40,755 bases of DNA from CAKSXP01 sp964539115. GTDB lineage: Bacteria > Bacillota > Clostridia > Oscillospirales > Oscillospiraceae. Position 1 is the stretch's first letter. The number at the start of each line of letters is the position of its first letter. Made by a program: the position numbers and the translations under genes. Shown piece after piece: positions 31,543-38,857 of the stretch. The stretch covers positions 1 to 40,755 of the forward strand of contig CAZIHY010000006.1 in NCBI GenBank assembly GCA_964539115.1. The letters are read 5' to 3'. The notes beneath the pieces were generated by a model. That model was not told the DNA's origin. It was given only the letters and a program-made list of their open reading frames with translations, and made no database searches.

Positions 31543-32820
31543 TCATATGGCGGCAAGTGCGTCGTCTATATCTGTTATTATATCGTTTATATCCTCTATC
31601 CCAACAGACATGCGCACGAGGTCGGCAGGAACGCCTGCGGCGGCAAGTTCCTCATCGTTCATCTGCCTGTGAGTCGTGCTCGCGGGATGCAGCACGCAGG
31701 AATGGGCATCCGCAACATGGGTCGCGATATGCGCTACCTTGAGATTTTCCATAAACTTCTCCGCTGCTTCACGTCCTCCCCTGAGGCCAAAGGACACCAC
31801 GCCGCAGGACCCATTCGGCATATACTTCTGCGCAAGCTCATAATACGGATTCGAGGGCAGGCCGCAATAGTTGACCCATGCGACTTTAGGATGATTCTCA
31901 AGATATTCGGCAACCGCTTGCCCGTTTTTGCAGTGCCTCTCCATACGAACGTGCAGCGACTCAAGGCCAAGACCCAGAATAAATGCATTCTGCGGCGACT
32001 GTATCGCTCCAAAATCGCGCATAAGCTGTACCGTCGCCTTTGTGATAAACGCGCCCTCAAGACCAAAGCGTTCTGTATAAGTAACGCCGTGATAACTGTC
32101 GTCCGGCGTCGTGAGTCCCGGGAACTTGTCCGCATGCGCGTTCCAGTCAAATTTTCCGCTGTCCACAATAGCTCCGCCGACCGCGGCACCGTGGCCGTCC
32201 ATATATTTGGTCGTAGAATGCGTTACAATGTCCGCGCCCCACTCAAATGGGCGGCAGTTCACTGGCGTAGCAAAGGTGTTGTCAACGATTAGCGGCACTC
32301 TGTGGCGGTGCGCTGCCTGCGCAAAAGTCTCTATGTCAAGCACTGTCAGCGCAGGGTTGGCAATAGTCTCGCCAAATACGGCTTTTGTGTTAGGCCTGAA
32401 AGCGGCGTCGAGCTCTTCTGCTGATGCCGTTGGAGAAACAAAGGTCACTTCAATACCCATGCGCTTCATCGTGACGGATATAAGGTTGAAGGTCCCTCCA
32501 TATATGGAGGACGAGGACACGATATGGTCGCCGCAGGAGCAGATATTGAACAGGGCAAAGAAGTTTGCTGCCTGTCCGGAGGAAGTCAGCATTGCCGCTG
32601 TACCTCCCTCGAGTGCCGCGATCTTCGCAGCGACGTGGTCGTTAGTCGGATTCTGGAGGCGGGTATAAAAATATCCGCTCGCCTCAAGATCAAACAGCTT
32701 GCCCATTGCGTCGCCGGTATCATATTTGAAAGTTGTGCTCTGTACAATAGGGATCTGGCGCGGTTCCCCGTTTCCCGGGGTGTACCCTGCCTGAACGCAT
32801 CTTGTTCCGATATTGCTCAT
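31543..32820 (-). CDS. metY: O-acetylhomoserine sulfhydrylase (MetY)
   Basis: 425-aa PLP enzyme of the Cys/Met metabolism family. PLP lysine in THSTTKYMDGHG, phosphate-contact YTRLQNPTND near the N-terminus, and NTFATPVNCRPFEWGADI typical of the MetY branch. It joins sulfide to O-acetylhomoserine to give homocysteine. The ATG at 32820 is chosen because the purine run GGGGGA lies 7 nt upstream; a TTG at 32835 is a less likely start. It is the first gene of metY-metA, with a strong promoter at 32866-32894. No S-box or T-box is visible in the short leader. Confidence 0.94.
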   Translation of the reverse strand: MSNIGTRCVQAGYTPGNGEPRQIPIVQSTTFKYDTGDAMGKLFDLEASGYFYTRLQNPTNDHVAAKIAALEGGTAAMLTSSGQAANFFALFNICSCGDHIVSSSSIYGGTFNLISVTMKRMGIEVTFVSPTASAEELDAAFRPNTKAVFGETIANPALTVLDIETFAQAAHRHRVPLIVDNTFATPVNCRPFEWGADIVTHSTTKYMDGHGAAVGGAIVDSGKFDWNAHADKFPGLTTPDDSYHGVTYTERFGLEGAFITKATVQLMRDFGAIQSPQNAFILGLGLESLHVRMERHCKNGQAVAEYLENHPKVAWVNYCGLPSNPYYELAQKYMPNGSCGVVSFGLRGGREAAEKFMENLKVAHIATHVADAHSCVLHPASTTHRQMNDEELAAAGVPADLVRMSVGIEDINDIITDIDDALAAI

Positions 32821-32865
32821 GTTTATTTCCCCCAATACGGCGTGTAATATTTTTTGATTTAATTA

Positions 32866-32894
32866 ATTATAGCATAGCATTATTCTCATTACAA
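32866..32894 (-). promoter_or_regulatory. Promoter of metY-metA
   Basis: On the minus strand TTGTAA (32894-32889), 17-nt spacer, TATAAT (32871-32866) with TGC extension. The leader to metY is only about 40 nt. Confidence 0.82.
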
Positions 32895-32920
32895 AGAATA
32901 AAAAAATTTTTGAGCAAAGT

Positions 32921-32954
32921 AACAGCGCAGACGGAATGATCCGTCCGCGCTGTT
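32921..32954 (-). terminator. Hairpin terminator after the kinase-like gene
   Basis: A 14-bp stem with one mismatch (AACAGCGC-GACGGA paired with TCCGTC-GCGCTGTT) and an ATGA loop. The T-rich run on the minus strand follows only after about 10 nt. It ends the NTF2-like operon. Confidence 0.65.
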
Positions 32955-32966
32955 GTTCTGTTTTTA

Positions 32967-33470
32967 TCATATTTTGCTCTCGAGCAGCTCAAGAAGCGCA
33001 TTAACGACATTCTCCGTGCCTTCCACGCACTCAACCGCGAAATCCGAATACCGCTCGTACAACGGCTTCCGCAGAGCGTAGATATCCGCTACGGTCATAT
33101 CGTCCGGCGCCGCGACTCCGCGCGAAACACGGTTAGTGACAAGGCGTTTTTCGAGCTCCTCAACAGGCGTATCCAGCCATATAACCACGGCGTTTCTGCG
33201 AAGGTTTTCCATCGCCTTTTCCGAGAAAACCATGCTGCCCCCGGTCGCAATCACGCAACTTTCCCGCTCGATAGATTCCCCAAGGAGTCCCTCGATTCTG
33301 ATAAGCTCCTCATATCCTTCGGCAGCGATTATTTCGGGCAGCTTCCTGTGCTCTGTTTCGGCAAGGAGTATGTCCGTATCGAGGAAGCCATAGCCAAGGC
33401 GCTTTGCAAGAATTACGCCGACAGTGCTTTTGCCCGTGCCCGGCATCCCGATAAGGACGACGTTTTTCAT
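32967..33470 (-). CDS. Shikimate-kinase-like P-loop kinase, divergent
   Basis: 167 aa. P-loop GMPGTGKS (8-15), Asp31/Asp33 (FLDTD) and Arg58 match shikimate kinase. The third site differs: the GGG that binds the shikimate carboxylate side is GGS (77-79), and the lid reads TNRVSRG with Arg114/Arg117. The FRxxE motif is altered to IRIEG. A complete AroK is already present in the aroE fusion, so this may phosphorylate another cyclic polyol or shikimate analogue. Its ATG overlaps the stop of the preceding NTF2-like gene by 4 nt, tying it to that operon rather than to aromatic amino acid synthesis. Confidence 0.82.
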   Translation of the reverse strand: MKNVVLIGMPGTGKSTVGVILAKRLGYGFLDTDILLAETEHRKLPEIIAAEGYEELIRIEGLLGESIERESCVIATGGSMVFSEKAMENLRRNAVVIWLDTPVEELEKRLVTNRVSRGVAAPDDMTVADIYALRKPLYERYSDFAVECVEGTENVVNALLELLESKI

Positions 33471-34249
33471 TTCCAGTCCTCCACGCGATATCTGTAAGAA
33501 TGATCATAGTCGAAAGTGGCGTAAGGCTCCGGCCAGGGAACCGGGTTCTGGACAGTCTGAGTCATGGAATAGCTGTTATGCACATGCCTCGGCTCGTCGG
33601 TTATGGGGGCGTTTGGTCCGCCACCACCGGGGATCTGGCTCTCGTCGGCGTCAGCGTCAGGCATAACGATGCCCTTTCTGCACATGTCATAACTCATTGC
33701 GGACGGGTTCCCCGCGTCAAAGCCTGCCATGATGTCAGGACATACCTGTATGGTATAGAACTTCCACTCCCCGTCATCATCGCGCATGTACTCAATGCCG
33801 TAACGCTCCCAGAGCCAAGCGCCCTCGCGCTCCTTGCTCATGTTCAGAGTGGAGGAGATCGTGCCCGGCGTATAGAAATACGCTCTGGCGGACTCTCCGT
33901 CCTCCGCCACCTCGATTATATCTGTCGCGAGAGTGTGCATTGCAGCCTCCGACAGGGGTCTCGGGTCAAGGCCCGCGACCTGCGGCCAGACCTGGCTCAG
34001 CTGAAGGAAGCAGCTTGTTCCCTTGCGCTCAAGAGATCCGCCCCAGCCGTACTTGACGCCGGTCCAGCTCGTCCACTTACCGAAGGAGTGTCCCCAGGAA
34101 ACGCCGTCGCTGTGTATCCAATAGTTATCCACTTCCTCAATATTTCTGCCGCCGCAATGCATATAGCAGTGTCGGGCATGGAGGTTCTCGACCTCCTGGC
34201 AGGCGACCGCGTTGCGGATCTTCTGCTCAGTCGTAAGATTTCTCTTCAT
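33467..34249 (-). CDS. NTF2/SnoaL-like protein (third of three paralogues)
   Basis: 260 aa. Two-part layout shared with the next two genes: N-terminal helix pair (EQKIRNAVACQEVENLHARHCYMHCGG), then cone-like strands (IIEVAEDGESARAYFYTPG, later YGIEYMRDDDGEWKFYTIQV). The C-terminal tail contains WPEPYATFDYDHSY. SnoaL/NTF2 folds include dehydratases, isomerases and cyclases with a hydrophobic cavity; several His residues (22-40, 50-55) line the start. No signal peptide. The start overlaps the stop of the upstream paralogue by 1 nt (TAATG). Reaction unknown. Confidence 0.75.
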   Translation of the reverse strand: MKRNLTTEQKIRNAVACQEVENLHARHCYMHCGGRNIEEVDNYWIHSDGVSWGHSFGKWTSWTGVKYGWGGSLERKGTSCFLQLSQVWPQVAGLDPRPLSEAAMHTLATDIIEVAEDGESARAYFYTPGTISSTLNMSKEREGAWLWERYGIEYMRDDDGEWKFYTIQVCPDIMAGFDAGNPSAMSYDMCRKGIVMPDADADESQIPGGGGPNAPITDEPRHVHNSYSMTQTVQNPVPWPEPYATFDYDHSYRYRVEDWK

Positions 34250-35052
34250 TATATGGTCCTCCCTTCTCCGGTGCTGACAGACGCACGGAAGCCCTCATAG
34301 GTATAAGGCGTCGTATCAGCGAAGCTTCTGTAATCGACAGGCAGCTGAGGGAACGAGATCTGATCGTTGTAAAGCGCGGTGTAAATCTCGCCGGTATAAG
34401 TCGGCTGCGCCGCGAGAAATGCTTCACGCTCGGGATAGTCTATTATCTGGTCAAACTTCGCGACCTCTCCGACCATTTCGGTGCGTCCCTTGCCGACCAT
34501 GTACCACGAAGGATTGCCGTTGCGGTATTCACGCATCTCCGTGTTCAGCTCAAGCTTCGTATAATCGTATCCGGCGACGTTTGTGAAGTTTGTCCCGACA
34601 AACACATGCCATATCTTCCAGACGCCGTCCTCCTTCATGAAGTCAATTGCCATGCGCTCATTGACCCACTTGCCCTCGAGCTTTCCAGCGCCATTGGCTG
34701 CGGCCTCATAACCTATACCCATCCACAGGCCCTGAGCCGTTTCGCCGTCCTCGGCTACATACAGGAGCTTCGTTGAGAACGGGTGCATCGTCATCGTGCC
34801 GACTGCGCCGAAGCGGTTGCCGCCGAGATAGTATCTGCGGATGTTCTCCATACCTACAAAGAAGCCCCAGTTGCGGCCAAAGGAGGCCGTCTCCATATTC
34901 CCGGGCTTTTTGACCCAGAGGGATTCAAGCGCTTCTTCGCGTCTGTTTCCGGCCTCAAAATATGTAAATCTGCTGATCAGGTTCTTGATGTCCTCAACGT
35001 CCCATACCCTGCGTATGGCCTCGTCGTCTGTAAACTGTCTGAGTTTATACAT
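34249..35052 (-). CDS. NTF2/SnoaL-like protein (second of three paralogues)
   Basis: 267 aa. The N-terminus DDEAIRRVWDVEDIKNLISRFTYFEAG is the classic SnoaL-like opening helix. It is followed by SFGRNWGFFVGMENIRRYYLGG and the core strands LLYVAEDGETAQGLWMGIG and AIDFMKEDGVWKIWHVFVG, the last being the fold's C-terminal strand pair. A tail of about 90 residues with PQLPVDYRSFADTTPY matches the tails of its paralogues. RBS GAGGAGG, 9 nt before the ATG. Probably a cytoplasmic dehydratase- or isomerase-type enzyme or one subunit of a complex of the three. Confidence 0.78.
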   Translation of the reverse strand: MYKLRQFTDDEAIRRVWDVEDIKNLISRFTYFEAGNRREEALESLWVKKPGNMETASFGRNWGFFVGMENIRRYYLGGNRFGAVGTMTMHPFSTKLLYVAEDGETAQGLWMGIGYEAAANGAGKLEGKWVNERMAIDFMKEDGVWKIWHVFVGTNFTNVAGYDYTKLELNTEMREYRNGNPSWYMVGKGRTEMVGEVAKFDQIIDYPEREAFLAAQPTYTGEIYTALYNDQISFPQLPVDYRSFADTTPYTYEGFRASVSTGEGRTI

Positions 35053-35068
35053 TTATTTATGCCTCCTC

Positions 35069-35785
35069 TCAAACGCCGTAGCTGAAGGTCTCGCCGAAGG
35101 TCTCATATGGCTCCGGCAGACGCGGGGGCGCGGTAAACGGTCTGTCGGTGGAATATCCGACAAAATTGACCCGCTCAACACTGTAAGCCGGAAGCTTAAG
35201 CTCCGCAAGAGCTTTGAAGTCCTCCATAACCTCGTGCTGCTTCGGTTCTGTCCAATTCTCGCCCATGGGACTATGGATGTCCACAGCATGCAGGACATGC
35301 CAGAGCTTCCAGTCGTCGCCTTCCTTGATAAAGTCGATGCAGATGAAGCCGAGCGTCCAATAAGACAAAGGCCCATAGGGAGTTACGCCGTTCTCAGAGC
35401 CCTGAACATGCCAGATGCCCTTTGCGGTCTTGCCGTCGCGAGCGATCTCGATAACAGGTGTAGTGATCGGCATAGCCCGAAGCTGTCCGACGCCAAAAAC
35501 CTCTTCGTCACTGAGCCCGCCGAGCTCAGCCGGAAACAGGTTCCTGATAAATTCAGATTTCTTGTTCGTTATCTCCGCCGAAGCTGCATAATAGCCGCGT
35601 ACGGCCTCTTCTCCGACATAGGAACCATCGTTGAAGCTGAGACAAACATCTTCAGCGCCTGCCCAAAAGTCGTCGAATATCGTGCTGTCACGCATGATAA
35701 GCAGGCTCGTAACATATTTTCCCGCCAGATTCTGTATCTCACGCTTGTCAAACCAGCGGTCTGCAAGCTGCACAGTTGTAAACAT
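35069..35785 (-). CDS. NTF2/SnoaL-like protein (first of three paralogues)
   Basis: 238 aa, with AGGAGG before the ATG at 35785. N-terminal helices QLADRWFDKREIQNLAGKYV; core strands VIEIARDGKTAKGIWHVQG and GFICIDFIKEGDDWKLWHVLHAVD; tail PPRLPEPYETFGETFSYGV. The KLWH-type strand carries a His that in this fold often points into the cavity. It starts 37 nt after the flavoenzyme stop. Compare BaiE, a SnoaL-fold bile-acid dehydratase that is also encoded next to Old Yellow Enzyme-type genes; the length here is larger and the substrate unknown. Confidence 0.78.
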   Translation of the reverse strand: MFTTVQLADRWFDKREIQNLAGKYVTSLLIMRDSTIFDDFWAGAEDVCLSFNDGSYVGEEAVRGYYAASAEITNKKSEFIRNLFPAELGGLSDEEVFGVGQLRAMPITTPVIEIARDGKTAKGIWHVQGSENGVTPYGPLSYWTLGFICIDFIKEGDDWKLWHVLHAVDIHSPMGENWTEPKQHEVMEDFKALAELKLPAYSVERVNFVGYSTDRPFTAPPRLPEPYETFGETFSYGV

Positions 35786-35822
35786 AGCTTTCCTCCTAAT
35801 ATATAAATTTATATACTTTTCT

Positions 35823-37772
35823 TCAGCTTATATTTAGCGCCGCTTCCCATCCTGCGCGGGTCGCATGGAGTATGCGGCCCGATTTGGAGCAGTCGCCTAT
35901 GACAACGGTCTCTGCAACGATGCCGCGAAGCTCATCTACCTCCGCACTCCTAGGCGTAAGTCCCATGGCAACGACAACGGCATCACACTCAAACTTCTGC
36001 TCGACTCCATTTTCGTCGACGGCGTAGACCGCGTTCTTCTCGATACGCGCAACGCGGTGAGAGGTCTTAAGTTCGACATTAGCCTCCAGTTCCGGCATGA
36101 GCGCCATGCGGTGCATGAAGTTGCAGTCGCCGGCCACTTGGGGCAACATCTCAATAATAGTGCACTCCTTGCCGTCCTTGGCCAGATGCAGCGCGGTCTC
36201 GCAGCCTATAAGTCCGCCGCCGCAGATGACGACCTTTTGTCCCTTGAGCTTCTGCATGCCGGGGTAATCCGCGCCGAAGATGACGTTTTCATCGTTCAGG
36301 CCGGTTATAGGCAGACGCAGAGGCTCAGCGCCGATGGCGATTATGAACACGTCTGGGTCGATCTCGCGCACGAGCTCGGGAGTGCAGGGCGTGCTGAGAC
36401 GTACGTCAACGCCGTACTCGCGCAGCTTGACCTCCTGGCTCAGGCGCAGCTTCTTAAGCTGGATCTTGAAATCAACGCTGTCGGCAAATTCGAGGGCTCC
36501 GCCGAGATGATCCTTCTTCTCGACAAGGATAACCTTGTGTCCGCGCTCGGCGGCGGTTATCGCGGCCATTGCACCGGCAGGTCCTCCGCCGGCAACAAGC
36601 ACGCGGCGGGATTCCTTCGCCGGCTGCTCGCAGAGCTTCATTGCCTCGCGCCCCGCGAAGGGGTTCACTGCGCAGCGCAGAGTGCGCGTATCGTGCAGGC
36701 TGCCCTCGCAGTCAAGGCAGCGCAGGCACGGGGTTATAAGATGCTCCTTACCCTTTACGACCTTATTCGGCAGGAACGGATCCGCAACCAGCGCGCGGCC
36801 CATCGCGATGCAGTCGCAATATCCTTCCGCGATGAGTCGCTCCATCAGCTCAGGATCATGGACAGCGCCGACAAGGGAAACGGGCGTTTTGACAACGGCC
36901 TTTATAGCCTTTGCATACTCCGCGAACGGCGCCTCGGGGGAGAAAATGGGCGGATGCATCAGGACCGCGGAATACGGCACCTTCTGCGTTCCGGCGGAGA
37001 CGTGGATAAGGTCGACAACTCCGTCGAGCGCCTTTGCAATCTCGATGCCGGTCTCTATGCCATATCCCTCCGGCAGAAGCTCGCTTGCGCTGATGCGCGC
37101 CTCGATCGGAAAAGCTCTTCCGACACGCTCGCGGATGCGGTTCAGCACCAGCAGCGGGAAGCGCATGCGGTTTTCAAAAGAGCCGCCGTATTCATCCGTG
37201 CGCTTATTCGAGAGTTCCGAAATGAACTGGTGTATAAGCCAGCCGTGGCCGCAGTGGACCTGTACCATGTCAAAGCCGCAATTTTTAGCGTTTTCTGCGG
37301 CGTCGGCATAGCAGTCGGCTATGTATTCGATGTCTTCTGCAGTCATGCCGCGGATGAAGTCGCCGTATTCGTCGACGAATTCCATCGGTCCGATTGGATC
37401 CTTGCCATTTCTCATGAATTCGGGAGAGCCCAGCTCTCCGCAGTGGTCGATCTGTACGGCCGCCAACGCGCCGCCGGCGTGGATGGCGTCCGCACATTTT
37501 GTGAGCGAATACATAGCGGCGGGCTCATTGATACCGACCTGGAGCGGGTGTCCCCGGCCTGTGTCAAAATCAACGACGCAGTCGCCGATCGTGACAAGGC
37601 TGGCGCCGCCCTTAGCCCTGAGACCGTAATAGTCTATGTTGTCCTGCGTCAGGCCGCCGTCCTGACCGACCTCTGCCTGAGAGGTTGGCGAGGACATCAT
37701 GCGGTGTTTAAAAGTCAGCTTCCCTATTTTCAGCGGAGCTAAAAGATGAGGGAACTTTTCATTTGGTTTCAT
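35823..37772 (-). CDS. Old Yellow Enzyme-type NADH:flavin oxidoreductase (FadH/BaiCD-like)
   Basis: 649 aa from ATG 37772, with AGGAGGAA 8 nt upstream. Residues 1-340 are an FMN TIM barrel with the SNKRTDEYGGSFENR signature (188-202). Cys349/352/355/367 bind a [4Fe-4S] cluster. Residues 388-649 hold FAD (VLVAGGGPAGAMA) and an NAD(P)H-binding GGGLIGCE motif. This is the layout of 2,4-dienoyl-CoA reductase and bile-acid BaiCD/BaiH. At the position of the catalytic Tyr166 of E. coli FadH the protein has Trp178 in HCGHGWLIHQF. It likely reduces a ring or conjugated enone. First gene of a five-gene operon. Confidence 0.92.
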   Translation of the reverse strand: MKPNEKFPHLLAPLKIGKLTFKHRMMSSPTSQAEVGQDGGLTQDNIDYYGLRAKGGASLVTIGDCVVDFDTGRGHPLQVGINEPAAMYSLTKCADAIHAGGALAAVQIDHCGELGSPEFMRNGKDPIGPMEFVDEYGDFIRGMTAEDIEYIADCYADAAENAKNCGFDMVQVHCGHGWLIHQFISELSNKRTDEYGGSFENRMRFPLLVLNRIRERVGRAFPIEARISASELLPEGYGIETGIEIAKALDGVVDLIHVSAGTQKVPYSAVLMHPPIFSPEAPFAEYAKAIKAVVKTPVSLVGAVHDPELMERLIAEGYCDCIAMGRALVADPFLPNKVVKGKEHLITPCLRCLDCEGSLHDTRTLRCAVNPFAGREAMKLCEQPAKESRRVLVAGGGPAGAMAAITAAERGHKVILVEKKDHLGGALEFADSVDFKIQLKKLRLSQEVKLREYGVDVRLSTPCTPELVREIDPDVFIIAIGAEPLRLPITGLNDENVIFGADYPGMQKLKGQKVVICGGGLIGCETALHLAKDGKECTIIEMLPQVAGDCNFMHRMALMPELEANVELKTSHRVARIEKNAVYAVDENGVEQKFECDAVVVAMGLTPRSAEVDELRGIVAETVVIGDCSKSGRILHATRAGWEAALNIS

Positions 37773-37818
37773 GTGTCTTCCTCCTGTCAAAATTCTATAA
37801 ATCTCTCCTCATGATAAA

Positions 37819-37847
37819 ATTTTACAACAAGCTTTCATCATTATCAA
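37819..37847 (-). promoter_or_regulatory. Promoter of the flavoenzyme/NTF2-like operon
   Basis: On the minus strand TTGATA (37847-37842), 17-nt spacer, TAAAAT (37824-37819). It lies 47 nt upstream of the ATG at 37772. Confidence 0.7.
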
Positions 37848-37888
37848 TAAGTATTTTTCACTATTGGGCCGCTCCATTTGATAAAAAT

Positions 37889-37922
37889 GTTCAATGAAAT
37901 GAAACATCTGGCACAATTGAAC
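37889..37922. repeat. Inverted repeat in the divergent region, possible operator
   Basis: GTTCAAT (37889-37895) and ATTGAAC (37916-37922) form a 7-bp inverted repeat with a 20-nt spacer between the two divergent genes. It is short enough to be chance. Confidence 0.25.
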
Positions 37923-37957
37923 GTCTTATATATCTGAAAAGACAGGAGATGACGACT

Positions 37958-38809
37958 ATGTTAAAACTCATAATGACCCTCACCCTCGCTTTCATGACCG
38001 CATTTTGTCTCTGCAATGCAGCGTTTGCCGATATCATATGGGAGCCCAGCGACGACTATTATTTGGAAAATTATGATGAGTGCGACTATCTTGGCCGCTC
38101 ATATATACTCAACGGCGAGGGCGGCTACGTAAAGGTATATACCTCCCCCAAAGGGAAAACGACGGTCGCCGTTCTGCCCAACGGCTGCGAGATGTATGTC
38201 TCTTTCACTACCACGGACAACGCCGGTAAGCTCTGGGGCGTTATCCAGTTTTCATACGACGAAAACGACAATCCCATACCTAACTACGACTGGTCCGATG
38301 CAAACGGCGGCATACATTCCGGATGGGTGCCCATGGACAGCCTTGAGCTCATCTATGACTACGAGGCATTCTGCGAGGAATACGGCGAAGAGTTCTATTC
38401 CTACGATGGCGACACGAACGATTATGCCGACATGGAACTTGTAATGTGGGAATATCCTGGCAGCGAGCCAAAGGATGAGACCATGTACGTCGTTGAATAC
38501 ACCGGTGACGGCATGGAGCTTATCTTTACCAACTGCTGGACCGACGAAAACGGTCTGGAATGGGCGAGCATAGGATATTATTACGGCTGGCGCAGCCTTT
38601 GGGTCTGTCTCTCCGACCCGACGAACCGCGAGCTTCCCCGTGTCGAGCGCGGCGAGCCCTTCGAGCTCATCGAACCTGACACGGACAGCGTTAAAACGCC
38701 GGATGATATCAAGGACAATATGGTTTATCTTGTTGTCCTGGCCGTCTGCGTAGTGTTCGCCGCGCTGTGCATTATAATATATACGCTTGGGAAGAAGAAC
38801 CGCGTCTGA
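37958..38809 (+). CDS. Exported, membrane-anchored protein with SH3-like domains
   Basis: 283 aa. ATG 37958 is preferred because AGGAG lies 9 nt upstream; the ATG at 37949 touches that site. A signal peptide spans residues 1-25 (MLKLIMTLTLAFMTAFCLCNAAFA). Residues about 50-130 look like a bacterial SH3 domain (VKVYTSPKGKTTVAVLPNG... ending GWVPMDSLEL), and a second such unit may lie at 155-225. One C-terminal membrane helix (about 254-275) is followed by GKKNRV, so the bulk faces outside. A cell-wall ligand is likely by fold. I see no clear promoter. Confidence 0.82.
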   Translation: MLKLIMTLTLAFMTAFCLCNAAFADIIWEPSDDYYLENYDECDYLGRSYILNGEGGYVKVYTSPKGKTTVAVLPNGCEMYVSFTTTDNAGKLWGVIQFSYDENDNPIPNYDWSDANGGIHSGWVPMDSLELIYDYEAFCEEYGEEFYSYDGDTNDYADMELVMWEYPGSEPKDETMYVVEYTGDGMELIFTNCWTDENGLEWASIGYYYGWRSLWVCLSDPTNRELPRVERGEPFELIEPDTDSVKTPDDIKDNMVYLVVLAVCVVFAALCIIIYTLGKKNRV

Positions 38810-38816
38810 TATACAG

Positions 38817-38856
38817 TCATCGCCCCTGTCATTACGGCAGGGGCGATGATTTTTTT
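38817..38856 (+). terminator. Rho-independent terminator after SH3-like gene
   Basis: A perfect 12-bp stem, TCATCGCCCCTG/CAGGGGCGATGA (38817-38828 with 38838-38849), is followed by seven T. It sits between convergent genes; the opposite gene ends only 2 nt beyond it. Confidence 0.93.
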
Positions 38857-38857
38857 G

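Noticed and set aside
30688..32292. Plus-strand open frame of 534 codons opposite metA and metY
   Set aside because: Both minus-strand enzymes have catalytic residues at exact family positions; the plus frame spans two genes and has no start signals.
35865..37742. Long plus-strand open frame (625 codons) opposite the OYE-type gene
   Set aside because: The minus strand has unmistakable FMN, FAD and Fe-S motifs; the plus frame shows no motif or ribosome binding site.
37909..37925. TGGCAC, a possible sigma-54 -24 box
   Set aside because: No TTGCA-type -12 element at the right distance and no sigma-54 activator gene nearby.
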